Numbered from the stretch's first letter, positions 53,177 through 62,362 are shown. The stretch: 64,000 bases of DNA from Lysinibacillus piscis (GCF_026012395.1 NZ_BRZA01000002.1:372001-436000); one strand, 5' to 3'. Notes: generated from the sequence alone by a model not told the origin. Numbers and translations: made by a program.

Positions 53177-54187
53177 ATGATTTCAAAAGTATGGCAAAAT
53201 ATAAATAAAGGGCAACTGGCGCCCGTCTATTTACTTGTTGGGGAAGAAAGCTATTTTATTGATGAAACGATTAACCGTTTAAAAGAAGCACTAGGTTCGG
53301 AGGAAGAGCGAGAAGTGGCAACCTTTGACTTGGAGGAAGTGCCTGTAGATGTAGTGATTGATGAAGCAGATACGATTCCTTTTTTTTCAGAGCGCAAATT
53401 AATTATTGCGAAAAATGCTTCTTTTTTAAAGGCGAGTGAAAAAGGTAAAGAAAAAATAGACCATGATATGAAACGTCTTGAAACGTGGCTGGCGCATCCA
53501 TCTGATTTTTCAGTAACAGTATTTATTGCGCCATATGAAAAATTAGATGAACGTAAAAAAGTGACGAAAATGATGAAAGAGCATGCTTTTCTTGTACAAG
53601 CAGAGACACCAAAAGAGCAGGATTTAACAGTTTGGATTCAAAGCATGGTAAAGGCAGAGGGCTGCACGATTGCTCAACCTGCCATTGAGCAGCTTGTTGC
53701 AATGGTAGGGGCTAATATGCTACAGTTGCAAATGGAGCTTGAAAAATTAACGCTTTATTTAGGACAGAGTGGTGAAATTACAGTAGCATTGGTAGAGGAT
53801 TTAGTAGCGAAAACATTGGAGCAGGATGCGTTTAAAATGTTGAATGCTTATTTTGCAAACGACTCTGTCACAGCTTTGTCCATCTATCATGATTTACTGC
53901 GTCAAAAGCAAGAGCCCATTATGTTAGTTGGGTTACTCGCCTCTAATGTACGCACGATGTCTAATGTATTTTATTTATTAAAAAAGGGCTATCATCCACA
54001 ACAAATTGCGAAAAATTTAAAAGTTCATCCATATCGCGTGAAGTTAATGGTTGAGCAGCGTAATCGCCCATCAGAGGAACGATTGTTGCAGGCATTGTAT
54101 CAGCTAGCAGAGGTTGATTTGCAGTTGAAAACAGCAGGTGGTAATCGGGAAAGGTATTTGGAGTTATTTTTATTACGCAAATTATAG
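53177..54187 (+). CDS. holA: DNA polymerase III delta subunit
   Basis: A 336-residue clamp-loader subunit (YqeN). It shows PVYLLVGEESYFIDETINR, TFDLEEVPVDVVIDEADTIP, FFSERKLIIAKN, the lid helix and a C-terminal ELFLLRKL. ATG 53177 follows GGAGGAG. Placed between comEC/yqzM and rpsT, as in B. subtilis. Confidence 0.94.
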   Translation: MISKVWQNINKGQLAPVYLLVGEESYFIDETINRLKEALGSEEEREVATFDLEEVPVDVVIDEADTIPFFSERKLIIAKNASFLKASEKGKEKIDHDMKRLETWLAHPSDFSVTVFIAPYEKLDERKKVTKMMKEHAFLVQAETPKEQDLTVWIQSMVKAEGCTIAQPAIEQLVAMVGANMLQLQMELEKLTLYLGQSGEITVALVEDLVAKTLEQDAFKMLNAYFANDSVTALSIYHDLLRQKQEPIMLVGLLASNVRTMSNVFYLLKKGYHPQQIAKNLKVHPYRVKLMVEQRNRPSEERLLQALYQLAEVDLQLKTAGGNRERYLELFLLRKL

Positions 54188-54203
54188 CGATCATAAAAGA
54201 ATG

Positions 54204-54244
54204 AAAGGTAGAAACATGGATTGTACAATGTTTCTGCCTTTTTT
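54204..54244 (+). terminator. Terminator of holA
   Basis: AAAGGTAGAAACAT pairs with ATGTTTCTGCCTTT (one G-U), followed by TTTT. Confidence 0.85.
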
Positions 54245-54253
54245 GTACGATGT

Positions 54254-54298
54254 AAAAAAGATCAGCTCCCCTTATGATAGAGGTATCTGATCTTTTAA
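54254..54298 (-). terminator. Terminator of rpsT
   Basis: On the reverse strand AAAAGATCAG pairs with CTGATCTTTTTT. The loop is 21 bases. Confidence 0.75.
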
Positions 54299-54306
54299 CA
54301 CCATTA

Positions 54307-54555
54307 TTACGCTTTTTTTGCAAGGCGAGACTTTTTACGAGCCGCCGCGTTTTTGTGGATTAGTCCTTTTGAAGCTGCTTTGTCTAGTGCTTTGTGAGCA
54401 GATTGTACAAGCTCTTGTACATTTTCAGCATTTGCAGCAATAGCATTTTCAGCTTTTTTCACTGTAGTACGCATTGCAGATTTTGCTTGAGAGTTAGCAA
54501 CGTTTGCTTTTGCGTTTACTTTTACGCGTTTAATCGCAGATTTAATGTTTGGCAT
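54307..54555 (-). CDS. rpsT: 30S ribosomal protein S20
   Basis: An 82-residue basic protein: [32 protein letters not shown], and C-terminal [17 protein letters not shown]. The ATG lies 7 bases after AGGAGGTG on the reverse strand; a GTG within that ribosome site is not the start. Convergent with holA. Confidence 0.97.
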   Translation of the reverse strand: MPNIKSAIKRVKVNAKANVANSQAKSAMRTTVKKAENAIAANAENVQELVQSAHKALDKAASKGLIHKNAAARKKSRLAKKA

Positions 54556-54669
54556 ATGTTTCACCTCCTAGAATAGGTACGAGATGATATCTTCTCATTA
54601 ATTTCTTGTGTTTATACAACAAAAGTTATTTTAGCAAACACAGGGCTAAATTGCAATAGATAAATGCAA

Positions 54670-54700
54670 AGAATATTTACTTGACAGCTTGTGCAAACTG
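54670..54700 (+). promoter_or_regulatory. Forespore (sigma-G type) promoter of gpr
   Basis: AGAATA (54670-54675), 18 bases, CAAACTG (54694-54700) compares with the SigG pattern TGAATA-N17/18-CATACTA. In B. subtilis gpr is transcribed in the forespore, so the match is plausible but not strong. Confidence 0.45.
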
Positions 54701-54718
54701 AATAATGAGGTGAATAAC

Positions 54719-55738
54719 ATGCAAAATGTAAATTGGCAACGAACAGATTTAGTGGATGAAGCGGAAGAAGTTGTATTACATCAAACAAAGGAACAGAAGG
54801 ATAAGTTAGAACAAGCAAGTGGTGTTCAAATAGAAGATCGTCATGTAGGACGTGTGAAAATCACGGATGTCCGTGTCGATGCAACAGGTGAGAAGGGTAT
54901 TGGTAAAAAAGAGGGGCGTTATATTACGTTATCGATTCCAACGTTAACGGTGGATGACCAAGATGGATTTCAACAAATGGAAAAAGTGTTATTGCAAAAT
55001 TTTCAACAGTTACATGAAACGATTACATGGTCAAAAGACGCCAAAATTTTAATTATTGGGTTGGGCAATCGAACGATTACACCTGATGCCATTGGTCCAT
55101 ATTTGATTGATGAACTGCATAGTTTAGATGAAATTGATGATAAGTTTGTTATGTATGCACCTGGTGTGACAGGGCAAACAGGCTATGAGACAGGTGAGTT
55201 TGTGGCAGCACTTGCTGAACGATTAAAGCCAACCTTAATTATTGTGGTCGATGCCTTAGCAACACGTGCAAGTGAACGACTATGTAAAACCATTCAATTA
55301 ACCGATACAGGCATTCATCCAGGCTCAGGGGTTGGCAATCAACGGCAAGAAATTTCAGCACAAACATTAGGTATTCCTGTCACAGCTATTGGTATTCCGA
55401 CAGTAGTGGATGCGCCTGTCCTTATTGCAGGAGCAGTAGAAATGATGCTGCGTTCCATTACAACGCGTATAGCAGAACGTAACAAGCCTTCAGCAAAATT
55501 ATCACTAACATCTTGGCAACCGACAAGTGAGCAAGAATTGGATATGACGCCGATCAAGCCGATTTTTGGCGAATGGGTAACATGGTCGAAGGAGGAACGT
55601 CAGCAATTATTTGAGGAAACGTTGGCGAGTGCACATACACAACTGATGGTAACGCCAAAGGAAGCTGATTATTGGACTGAGCGTTATGCCAAATTAATTG
55701 CTTCTATGCTTATGACGTGGGCACAAGATTTAGAGTAG
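54719..55738 (+). CDS. gpr: Germination protease GPR
   Basis: A 339-residue protease that degrades small acid-soluble spore proteins at germination. It has QRTDLVDEAEEVVLHQ (pro-segment region), KKEGRYITLSIPTL, ILIIGLGNRTITPDAIGP, APGVTGQTGYETGEFV and HPGSGVGNQRQEISAQTLG. GAGGTGA precedes ATG 54719; the longer TTG frame crosses the promoter. It is followed by spoIIP, as in B. subtilis. Confidence 0.95.
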   Translation: MQNVNWQRTDLVDEAEEVVLHQTKEQKDKLEQASGVQIEDRHVGRVKITDVRVDATGEKGIGKKEGRYITLSIPTLTVDDQDGFQQMEKVLLQNFQQLHETITWSKDAKILIIGLGNRTITPDAIGPYLIDELHSLDEIDDKFVMYAPGVTGQTGYETGEFVAALAERLKPTLIIVVDALATRASERLCKTIQLTDTGIHPGSGVGNQRQEISAQTLGIPVTAIGIPTVVDAPVLIAGAVEMMLRSITTRIAERNKPSAKLSLTSWQPTSEQELDMTPIKPIFGEWVTWSKEERQQLFEETLASAHTQLMVTPKEADYWTERYAKLIASMLMTWAQDLE

Positions 55739-55770
55739 AATAGAAAAAAGGTCGTTCTAAACAGCATGTC

Positions 55771-55791
55771 CTCTCCATACGATATGGGGAG
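55771..55791 (+). promoter_or_regulatory. Hairpin covering the spoIIP ribosome site
   Basis: CTCTCCATA (55771-55779) pairs with TATGGGGAG (55783-55791) around CGA. The 3' arm includes the first part of the ribosome site GGGGAGGAGGG (55786-55796), so folding would limit spoIIP translation. Confidence 0.5.
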
Positions 55792-55803
55792 GAGGGTGTG
55801 ACT

Positions 55804-56628
55804 TTGCTAAAAAAATTACAATGGTCATTTGGTATATTGTTGTTTTTCTTCGTATTACCTGTCATTGCTGGGCAACTTCCGATTAACAAACAGCAGACAT
55901 CAACTCCGATTCAACCACCTGAAGATAAGCAGGTTGTGTTTGCTGCCACCAATTTAGAAGAACAAATGGTATTAGAACAAACGAAAGAGCCTTTTAAAGC
56001 GTTAATATTATTCACCCATTCACATGAATCCTATCAACCGATTGTCAAAGCTGTTAGTGGCAAAATGGCGGTTTACGATGAAAAAACAAATATTTTTCAG
56101 CTACAAGAGGCCATTGCTAAACATTTCAGCATGAATGGGATACAAACGGATGTTTTGGATGTGGATGTCATGAAAGAAGTGAAATTACAGGGGAAAAATA
56201 TGGCGGCTTCTTACAGCACTGTAAGACCGTTTTTGGCAAAACGCTTGCAGGAGCAGTCTTATGATGTAATCATTGACTTTCACCGAGATGCAACGAAAAA
56301 AGAAGCTTCTACCATTATGCACAATAACGAAAATTATGCACGTATATCGTTGGTTGTAGGAGCAGAGCATCCAAATTACAAATGGAATACCCAGTATGCA
56401 GAAACTTTATCTGCTACGATGAATAACATAGTACCTCAAATTTCAAAAGGGGTTATTTCAAAAAGTGGTGACAATGTAGACGGTCGCTACAATCAGGATT
56501 TGGCTAAGGAAATGCTGTTAATTGAGTTAGGTGGCATTGATAACACTGAGGATGAATTAAATCGTACGATTGCAGTGATCGGCAAAGCGATTGCCAAATC
56601 TTTCATGTTAGAAAAACAACCATCTTAA
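55804..56628 (+). CDS. spoIIP: Stage II sporulation protein P
   Basis: A 274-residue membrane-anchored amidase/endopeptidase that thins septal peptidoglycan and drives engulfment with SpoIID and SpoIIM. One N-terminal membrane segment (FGILLFFFVLPVIAGQLP) is followed by the SpoIIP domain: ALILFTHSHESYQP, YDVIIDFHRDATKKEAS and LLIELGGIDNTEDELNR. It is clearly shorter than the B. subtilis protein (about 400 residues) because the linker after the helix is short. The TTG at 55804 is better spaced from AGGAGGG than the GTG at 55798. Confidence 0.9.
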   Translation: MLKKLQWSFGILLFFFVLPVIAGQLPINKQQTSTPIQPPEDKQVVFAATNLEEQMVLEQTKEPFKALILFTHSHESYQPIVKAVSGKMAVYDEKTNIFQLQEAIAKHFSMNGIQTDVLDVDVMKEVKLQGKNMAASYSTVRPFLAKRLQEQSYDVIIDFHRDATKKEASTIMHNNENYARISLVVGAEHPNYKWNTQYAETLSATMNNIVPQISKGVISKSGDNVDGRYNQDLAKEMLLIELGGIDNTEDELNRTIAVIGKAIAKSFMLEKQPS

Positions 56629-56645
56629 ATAATATTTGAAATGTG

Positions 56646-56692
56646 AAGAAGGGGCGGGTAATCGATGTTGCCATGTCCCTTCTTGTGTTTTT
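56646..56692 (+). terminator. Terminator of gpr-spoIIP
   Basis: AAGAAGGG (56646-56653) pairs with CCCTTCTT (56677-56684), followed by GTGTTTTTT. Confidence 0.75.
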
Positions 56693-56780
56693 TATTGAAA
56701 AATTATGTCATTCCACAAGGGATTTTTTTATTTTTGTAGAATATTTTATTCGTTTACAGAAAATAAAGGAGGATGAAAGT

Positions 56781-57560
56781 ATGAAATTACTTGACCCAAC
56801 GACCTTTGAAAATTGGATACCACCGCATTCAATTAAATGGTACAAGCAGCTTAGTCATCTACAAAAAAATTATGAATATCCGTGGCGTTCTGTACTTTCA
56901 GAGCCTAATGGAGAATCGATGTTTGATCAAATTGTCATGCAGACTATTCCGAATAAAAAAGTATTGGACGTTGGGTGTGGACATGGTGAATTCACACTTA
57001 AATGCAGTTTAGTAGCAAAAGAAATAGTTGGCTTTGATGCCACAGATAATTTCGTTCAAGTTGGAAATGACAATAAAAAATCAAATGCTTCTTTTATCGT
57101 AGGTAACATAAAAGATGGCTTACCATTTAAAGCAGAAGAGTTTAATTGTGCATACATAAGAAAGGGCCCGACCTCTGCGTATCTTGCCTTAAAGCAAGTG
57201 ATAAAAAAGGGAGGAGCTATTATTGGACTTCATCCTGGAGATGCCTTAGGAAAGGAATTACCATTGTTATTTCCTCATCTCTTTGAAATATCAGAAGGAA
57301 CACCTATATTGGATAGTATTGAACAAAAGCTTAAGCTAAGCAACTTTTCACAGTCACATATCAAAACAGTTGACAGTACGGAATATATCCAATCCCCACT
57401 AGATATATTGAAACTCCGCTGTTTTGGTCAACATCCATCTATTTTTGAAACGTTAAAAGAGAAAAATTTAACGCCCATAACGACTATTTTTGAGCAAAAT
57501 GCTACTGAAAAAGGTTTACCTATCCATTTTTCACGATATATCGTTCAAATCATTGTTTAA
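56781..57560 (+). CDS. Class I SAM-dependent methyltransferase, unknown substrate
   Basis: A 259-residue methyltransferase: KVLDVGCGHGEFTLKCSLVA (SAM motif I), IVGFDATDNFVQVG and FIVGNIKDGLPF, then IKKGGAIIGLHPGDALGKEL. AAAGGAGGATGAAAGT precedes ATG 56781; the longer frame from 56643 crosses a terminator. It appears more AT-rich and lies between spoIIP and lepA, which are neighbours in B. subtilis, so it is probably an insertion. Confidence 0.8.
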   Translation: MKLLDPTTFENWIPPHSIKWYKQLSHLQKNYEYPWRSVLSEPNGESMFDQIVMQTIPNKKVLDVGCGHGEFTLKCSLVAKEIVGFDATDNFVQVGNDNKKSNASFIVGNIKDGLPFKAEEFNCAYIRKGPTSAYLALKQVIKKGGAIIGLHPGDALGKELPLLFPHLFEISEGTPILDSIEQKLKLSNFSQSHIKTVDSTEYIQSPLDILKLRCFGQHPSIFETLKEKNLTPITTIFEQNATEKGLPIHFSRYIVQIIV

Positions 57561-57624
57561 AAGTACAATAATCTATTAAAACCTGTCAACTGCTGATACG
57601 ATGGGATTTAAGCGCTATATGTTG

Positions 57625-57654
57625 TTGTACTTTGCATCTCGTTCATAGTATAAT
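57625..57654 (+). promoter_or_regulatory. Candidate promoter of lepA
   Basis: TTGTAC (57625-57630), 18 bases, TATAAT (57649-57654), about 30 bases before the lepA start. Confidence 0.55.
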
Positions 57655-57683
57655 TCAATATAGTTTAATTAGGAGTGGAAAAA

Positions 57684-59510
57684 ATGAACCGAGAAGCACG
57701 TTTAAAAAGACAAGAGAATATTCGAAATTTCTCTATTATTGCACATATCGACCACGGGAAATCAACGCTTGCTGACCGTATTTTAGAGCAAACGAAGTCC
57801 TTAACCTCTCGTGAAATGAAAGCACAACTCCTCGATTCCATGGATTTAGAGCGTGAGCGAGGTATTACGATTAAATTGAATGCTGTACAATTAAAGTATG
57901 AAGCAAAGGATGGAGAAGTGTATACATTCCATCTAATCGACACACCAGGACACGTCGATTTTACGTATGAAGTATCACGTAGTTTAGCTGCTTGTGAAGG
58001 CGCTATTTTAGTCGTGGATGCGGCACAAGGTATCGAGGCACAAACATTAGCAAACGTTTATTTAGCATTGGATAATGACTTAGAAATTTTACCTGTTATC
58101 AACAAAATCGACTTACCAGCAGCAGACCCAGAGCGTGTTCGTCAAGAGGTGGAAGATGTGATTGGTTTAGATGCATCGGAAGCGGTATTAGCCTCTGCGA
58201 AAGCGGGTATTGGTATTGAAGATATTTTAGAGCAAATTGTTGAAAAGGTTCCTGCACCAACTGGTGATCCAGAAGCACCATTACAAGCACTGATTTTCGA
58301 CTCTGTATATGATGCCTACAAAGGTGTTATTATTTCGATTCGTGTTATGGAAGGTACAGTCAAAGCGGGCGATAAAATCCGTATGATGGCTACAGGCGCA
58401 GAATTTGAAGTCATTGAGGTTGGCGTACATACACCAAAAGTCGCTCCACAAGCTGAGTTAACGGTAGGGGATGTAGGGTATTTAACAGCCTCTATTAAAA
58501 ATGTAGGCGATACACGTGTAGGGGATACAGTAACATTTGCAAATCGCCCAGCAGAAGCACCATTAGCAGGTTATCGCCGTTTGAATCCAATGGTGTACTG
58601 TGGTTTATATCCAATTGATACAGCTAAATATAATGATTTACGTGAAGCGTTAGAAAAATTAGAGCTGAATGATTCTGCCTTGCAATATGAGCCTGAAACA
58701 TCTCAGGCACTTGGTTTCGGTTTCCGTTGTGGTTTCTTAGGACTGTTGCATATGGAAATTATTCAAGAGCGTATTGAACGTGAATTTAATATTGATTTAA
58801 TTACGACAGCACCTTCTGTAATCTATGATGTGCACTTAACAGATGGTTCGACATTGAAGGTAGACAACCCATCCTTTATGCCAGATCCACAAAAAATTGA
58901 CCGTGTAGAAGAACCATATGTAAAAGCAACAATTATGGTACCGAATGATTATGTTGGGGCAGTAATGGAGCTTTGCCAAATGAAGCGTGGGAATTTCATG
59001 ACAATGGATTATATTGATACATCTCGTGTCAGCATCATTTACGAAATTCCATTAGCTGAAATTGTTTATGATTTCTTTGATTATTTAAAATCAAATACAA
59101 AAGGCTATGCGTCGTTTGACTATGAGTTAATTGGTTACCAGCCATCGAAATTAGTGAAGATGGATATTTTATTAAACGGTGAACAGGTCGATGCGCTGAG
59201 CTTTATCGTACATCGTGATTTTGCCTACGAGCGTGGAAAAGTGATTGTAGAAAAATTAAAAGAATTAATCCCACGTCAGCAATTTGAAGTGCCTGTACAA
59301 GCAGCAATTGGTCAAAAAGTAGTGGCACGTTCTACAATTAAAGCCATTCGTAAAAACGTATTAGCGAAATGTTATGGTGGAGATATTTCACGTAAACGTA
59401 AGCTATTAGATAAGCAAAAAGAAGGTAAAAAACGAATGAAGCAAGTTGGCTCTGTGGAAGTACCTCAGGAGGCGTTTATGGCAGTATTGAAGATGGATGA
59501 TAGTAAGTAG
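57684..59510 (+). CDS. lepA: Elongation factor 4 (LepA)
   Basis: A 608-residue translational GTPase. It has [15 protein letters not shown] (G1), RGITIKL (G2), [12 protein letters not shown] (G3), [10 protein letters not shown] (G4), and the LepA-specific C-terminal domain ([20 protein letters not shown]). TTAGGAGTGG precedes ATG 57684. The next B. subtilis genes (hemN, hrcA, grpE, dnaK) do not follow here. Confidence 0.97.
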   Translation: MNREARLKRQENIRNFSIIAHIDHGKSTLADRILEQTKSLTSREMKAQLLDSMDLERERGITIKLNAVQLKYEAKDGEVYTFHLIDTPGHVDFTYEVSRSLAACEGAILVVDAAQGIEAQTLANVYLALDNDLEILPVINKIDLPAADPERVRQEVEDVIGLDASEAVLASAKAGIGIEDILEQIVEKVPAPTGDPEAPLQALIFDSVYDAYKGVIISIRVMEGTVKAGDKIRMMATGAEFEVIEVGVHTPKVAPQAELTVGDVGYLTASIKNVGDTRVGDTVTFANRPAEAPLAGYRRLNPMVYCGLYPIDTAKYNDLREALEKLELNDSALQYEPETSQALGFGFRCGFLGLLHMEIIQERIEREFNIDLITTAPSVIYDVHLTDGSTLKVDNPSFMPDPQKIDRVEEPYVKATIMVPNDYVGAVMELCQMKRGNFMTMDYIDTSRVSIIYEIPLAEIVYDFFDYLKSNTKGYASFDYELIGYQPSKLVKMDILLNGEQVDALSFIVHRDFAYERGKVIVEKLKELIPRQQFEVPVQAAIGQKVVARSTIKAIRKNVLAKCYGGDISRKRKLLDKQKEGKKRMKQVGSVEVPQEAFMAVLKMDDSK

Positions 59511-59556
59511 TAGTGGGCTACAGTCTTGGGAAAAGGCTAATGCTCATTTTCATAGA

Positions 59557-59600
59557 AAAACTTGCCGATTAGTTTATAACTGATTGGCAAGTTTTATTTC
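59557..59600. terminator. Terminator between lepA and fic
   Basis: AAAACTTGCC and GGCAAGTTTT pair at the base, with ATTAGT/ACTGAT inside, followed by ATTT. It probably works for both converging genes. Confidence 0.85.
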
Positions 59601-59618
59601 ATTTGCAAATGAAGCATT

Positions 59619-60287
59619 TTATTGATAGTCGATACCGAAAATACAATTGTTAGATGTCCAAGTGATGATTTTTTCATCATTATTTGTTTCATAAAATTCG
59701 GATAATAATTCATTCCACTTCTCTAGCTTACTCTCCTCGATGTGTAAAACGCCATTCCCGTTTAGAAGCATAATATAGTTTGCAGAAATTAATGCTGTGC
59801 GTTTATTGCCATCCCAGAAAATTTGTGTGCGCATAGCATAATACATGTATTTCAATGCGCGGTGAGTGGTTGAAACGCTATCGTCTGTTAAAAGAGATTG
59901 AATATGTGCTGTTACTTTATGCTCTACAGGAATACTAGGCTGATAATTAACGCCATGAATACCGACATTTCCATTTCGTACAACACCCCATGCAAGTGAT
60001 TCATTATAGGATACAAAGGAATTAATTTTTTTTGCCACTTCCAATGTAAATGGAGCTGATTCTTTTAAAATATAGGTATAGGCATTTTTTAAATTTAAAA
60101 TTATTTGAATATCGTCCATGCTTACGCCACTAACACTCATACCTTCAACAATGGTTTTGGTCTGAGGGAATGTTGTATTTACTTTTTCAAGTCGTGAATT
60201 TGCGTGTATGAGTTCGACTAATGACTTTTTTAATAAAAATCTAGATTCACGTTCACTTAGATTATATTTATTGTTTATGTTAAACAT
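59619..60287 (-). CDS. Fic/DOC-family protein with altered catalytic motif
   Basis: A 222-residue helical protein with the Fic fold. The core motif, normally HPFxDGNKR, reads QIFWDGNKRTALISAN near residue 157. The catalytic His is Gln and Pro is Ile, while the phosphate-binding DGNKR is intact. An N-terminal segment TKTIVEGMSVSG resembles the inhibitory helix (S/T)xxxE(G/N) but lacks the first Ser/Thr. Canonical Fic proteins transfer AMP to target proteins; this variant may be inactive or use another chemistry. ATG 60287 follows AAAGGAG. Standalone, with no antitoxin gene. Confidence 0.8.
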   Translation of the reverse strand: MFNINNKYNLSERESRFLLKKSLVELIHANSRLEKVNTTFPQTKTIVEGMSVSGVSMDDIQIILNLKNAYTYILKESAPFTLEVAKKINSFVSYNESLAWGVVRNGNVGIHGVNYQPSIPVEHKVTAHIQSLLTDDSVSTTHRALKYMYYAMRTQIFWDGNKRTALISANYIMLLNGNGVLHIEESKLEKWNELLSEFYETNNDEKIITWTSNNCIFGIDYQ

Positions 60288-60599
60288 TATTTTTACTTAA
60301 CTCCTTTTATTTCGGATATTCAGGTTTTTTTATCATTTTTTATTTTTGATTCGCTCTTTCATTCCTGTTTCACCTGTTAAGTAAGATATTAGAAAAGAAA
60401 GTAGTGTAAGTCAATATTGTTCATTGTTCATGAATGAAAGTAGCTTACATAGTATTTATGATATGTACTACGATTGCCCTAGCAATGAAGCTTTTTAGTA
60501 ATCGTTTTTAGCTGTAACATGAACGCCTTTATTTTACAATAGTGATAGACACTCACCTAGCTCTTTCAGCGTGTATATAAAAAATAAGGGGGAATTCCG
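60288..60599. other. Gene-free AT-rich stretch between fic and the lipoprotein gene
   Basis: No gene found. It contains the fic leader on the reverse strand, a short palindromic cluster TTCATTGTTCATGAATGAA (60420-60438) framed by GTAAGT and GCTTAC, and the leader of the lipoprotein gene, including TATATA near 60574 and the ribosome site GGGGGAA. Confidence 0.5.
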
Positions 60600-61055
60600 A
60601 TTCGTAAGCAATTATGGATTTTACTGATGATGGTGGTCATTTGTTTAATGGGATGTTCAAGTAACGCTATTTCAGGAAAGAAACCGCCGAGTGTTCAGCT
60701 TGAAATTGGTGGTAAAACCTATCCGACCACACTTGGGACGTATTGCTGGAAAAGTGGCTGTGTCGATACGGCTGGACCAATTGAAATATTGCGTGATAAA
60801 GAGACGATCAAGGTGCAATCAGGGGAGACTGTGGGCATCGTGATGGATTATCAGCCACAACCGAGTAAAGTGTATCTTGAAGAGGTGCGAGAAAATCAGG
60901 AAACCGTTGAGATTACAGTAACAGCTAATCAATTTACAGCACCTACACAACAAGGCATTTATTATTATTCTTATGGTGTATGGTGGTTGAGTGACGAAGA
61001 CGGGCATATGTCAAATGGTGATGCTTTTTATGTTTTCGCTTTAGAAGTACAGTAA
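60600..61055 (+). CDS. Hypothetical lipoprotein, probable ATT start
   Basis: Read from ATT 60600, the product begins (M)RKQLWILLMMVVICLMGC: a positively charged N-terminus, hydrophobic core and lipobox LMGC. GGGGGAA (60588-60594) sits 5 bases before the ATT. The first in-frame ATG (60627) has no ribosome site and would remove the charged part of the signal. No ATG/GTG/TTG is available in frame at the right place. The mature part (CSSNAISGKKPPSVQLEIGG, then GTYCWKSGCVDTAGP) has a two-Cys loop. Function unknown. Confidence 0.7.
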   Translation: MRKQLWILLMMVVICLMGCSSNAISGKKPPSVQLEIGGKTYPTTLGTYCWKSGCVDTAGPIEILRDKETIKVQSGETVGIVMDYQPQPSKVYLEEVRENQETVEITVTANQFTAPTQQGIYYYSYGVWWLSDEDGHMSNGDAFYVFALEVQ

Positions 61056-61090
61056 GGTATAGTTAAACTATTCATTTGAAAGGAGTATTG

Positions 61091-61519
61091 ATGATGTTAA
61101 AAGATGAAGTATTTGCGCAGTTAAAAACAGCGATGAAAGAAAAAGATGTGTTGGCGAAAGGTGTATTAACGCTTGTAAAATCAGCACTAGATTTAGCTGA
61201 AAAGGAAAAAGGTACTGCTTTATCACCAGAAGAGGAAATGGCGATTATTAATCGTGAGGTAAAGCAAACAAATCAAGCATTAGAAGGTGCAACACAGGCG
61301 GAACGAGCTGATTTAGTAGAGAAAGAGCAAGCGAAACTAGCACTTTTAAAATCGTTTTTGCCAAAGCAGCTATCTGAAGAAGAAATTGCCTACAAATTAG
61401 TAGCAGCAGGGGTAACGAAGGGCATGAACATGGGAGATGCCATGAAAATTGCTAAGCCGCTATTAAATGGACAGGCTGAAGGAGCGGTTATATCTAAAGT
61501 TGTGAAAAGCTTGATTTAA
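61091..61519 (+). CDS. yqeY: YqeY/GatB-like domain protein
   Basis: A 142-residue helical protein resembling the C-terminal tail domain of GatB: MLKDEVFAQLKTAMKEKDVL, LDLAEKEKGTALSPEEEMAI and SFLPKQLSEEEIAYK, ending MKIAKPLLNGQAEGAVISKV. It may bind tRNA; its role is unknown. AAAGGAG precedes ATG 61091 (61094 also possible). In B. subtilis it follows rpsU, which is not here. Confidence 0.88.
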   Translation: MMLKDEVFAQLKTAMKEKDVLAKGVLTLVKSALDLAEKEKGTALSPEEEMAIINREVKQTNQALEGATQAERADLVEKEQAKLALLKSFLPKQLSEEEIAYKLVAAGVTKGMNMGDAMKIAKPLLNGQAEGAVISKVVKSLI

Positions 61520-61524
61520 CTGTA

Positions 61525-61562
61525 AAAGGAATCTCCTGGCAATTGAGGAGATTCCTTTTTTT
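61525..61562. terminator. Bidirectional terminator yqeY/HAD gene
   Basis: AAAGGAATCTCCT pairs perfectly with AGGAGATTCCTTT across an 8-base loop, followed by TTTT. Confidence 0.9.
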
Positions 61563-62190
61563 ATTGAACAAACTGCATCAATTCCTCGACATGTTTGACT
61601 ATTGCATCTGGCTCTAATTTATAGTGTGTCGTGTCACAATGCTCTAGCCATTGAACAGCTATTGTGAAAACATTCGCTTGCTTGCCTGCTTGAATATCCG
61701 CATCACTATCCCCAACAAACACTGCTTCACTTGAATCGACATTTAATAAATCGAGTGCTTGCTGTAATCCTTCTGGATGGGGTTTGGGCTGTACGACATC
61801 ATCGCCTGTGATAATGACCTCAAATAGATTTTCCATCTGTAGGGCTTGTAACGAAATATCCAAGCTACGTCTTGCTTTTCCTGTCACGATGCCTAATTTA
61901 TAGTCTGCTTTTAGGCTATTTAAAAGCTGGGCTATTGCCGTGTTTGCTTGAACAAAATGGGCATGCTGTTCAGTGTAAGCTTTATAGTAAAGCTCAATTG
62001 CTTTATCAACATCAGGGTGCTGTAAATTTTGCTGAATAATACCTGTTTCGGATGGTCCAAACATCGCTTTAATGTCATCATTCGTTACTGAACGAGCATC
62101 GAATTGCTGAAATACTTGCTGAAAGGCATAGAAGCAAATTGGTAATGTATCTGCTAATGTACCATCAAAATCAAAGATAATCGCCTTCAT
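61561..62190 (-). CDS. HAD-family phosphatase (phosphoglycolate/pyrophosphatase-like)
   Basis: A 209-residue HAD hydrolase with a helical cap: MKAIIFDFDGTLADTLPICF (nucleophile Asp), LGIVTGKARRSLDISLQA, ITGDDVVQPKPHPEGL and VFVGDSDADIQAGKQA. It is similar to PpaX/Gph enzymes, but the substrate cannot be told from sequence. ATG 62190 follows AAAGGAG on the reverse strand. Confidence 0.88.
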   Translation of the reverse strand: MKAIIFDFDGTLADTLPICFYAFQQVFQQFDARSVTNDDIKAMFGPSETGIIQQNLQHPDVDKAIELYYKAYTEQHAHFVQANTAIAQLLNSLKADYKLGIVTGKARRSLDISLQALQMENLFEVIITGDDVVQPKPHPEGLQQALDLLNVDSSEAVFVGDSDADIQAGKQANVFTIAVQWLEHCDTTHYKLEPDAIVKHVEELMQFVQ

Positions 62191-62362
62191 CTTTAGCCAC
62201 TCCTTTCATTCTTGAAGACAACTATACCATAGAGTGTATACCCTGAAAATCCATTTTAAAGAATGATTATCTCAGTCATTTGCCCTAAATTTTGCATTTA
62301 ACCTTTTCTTTTTCCTGTGAAATTGTTAATGTAGGACATGCAGGAAAGGTAGAGGTGACAGG

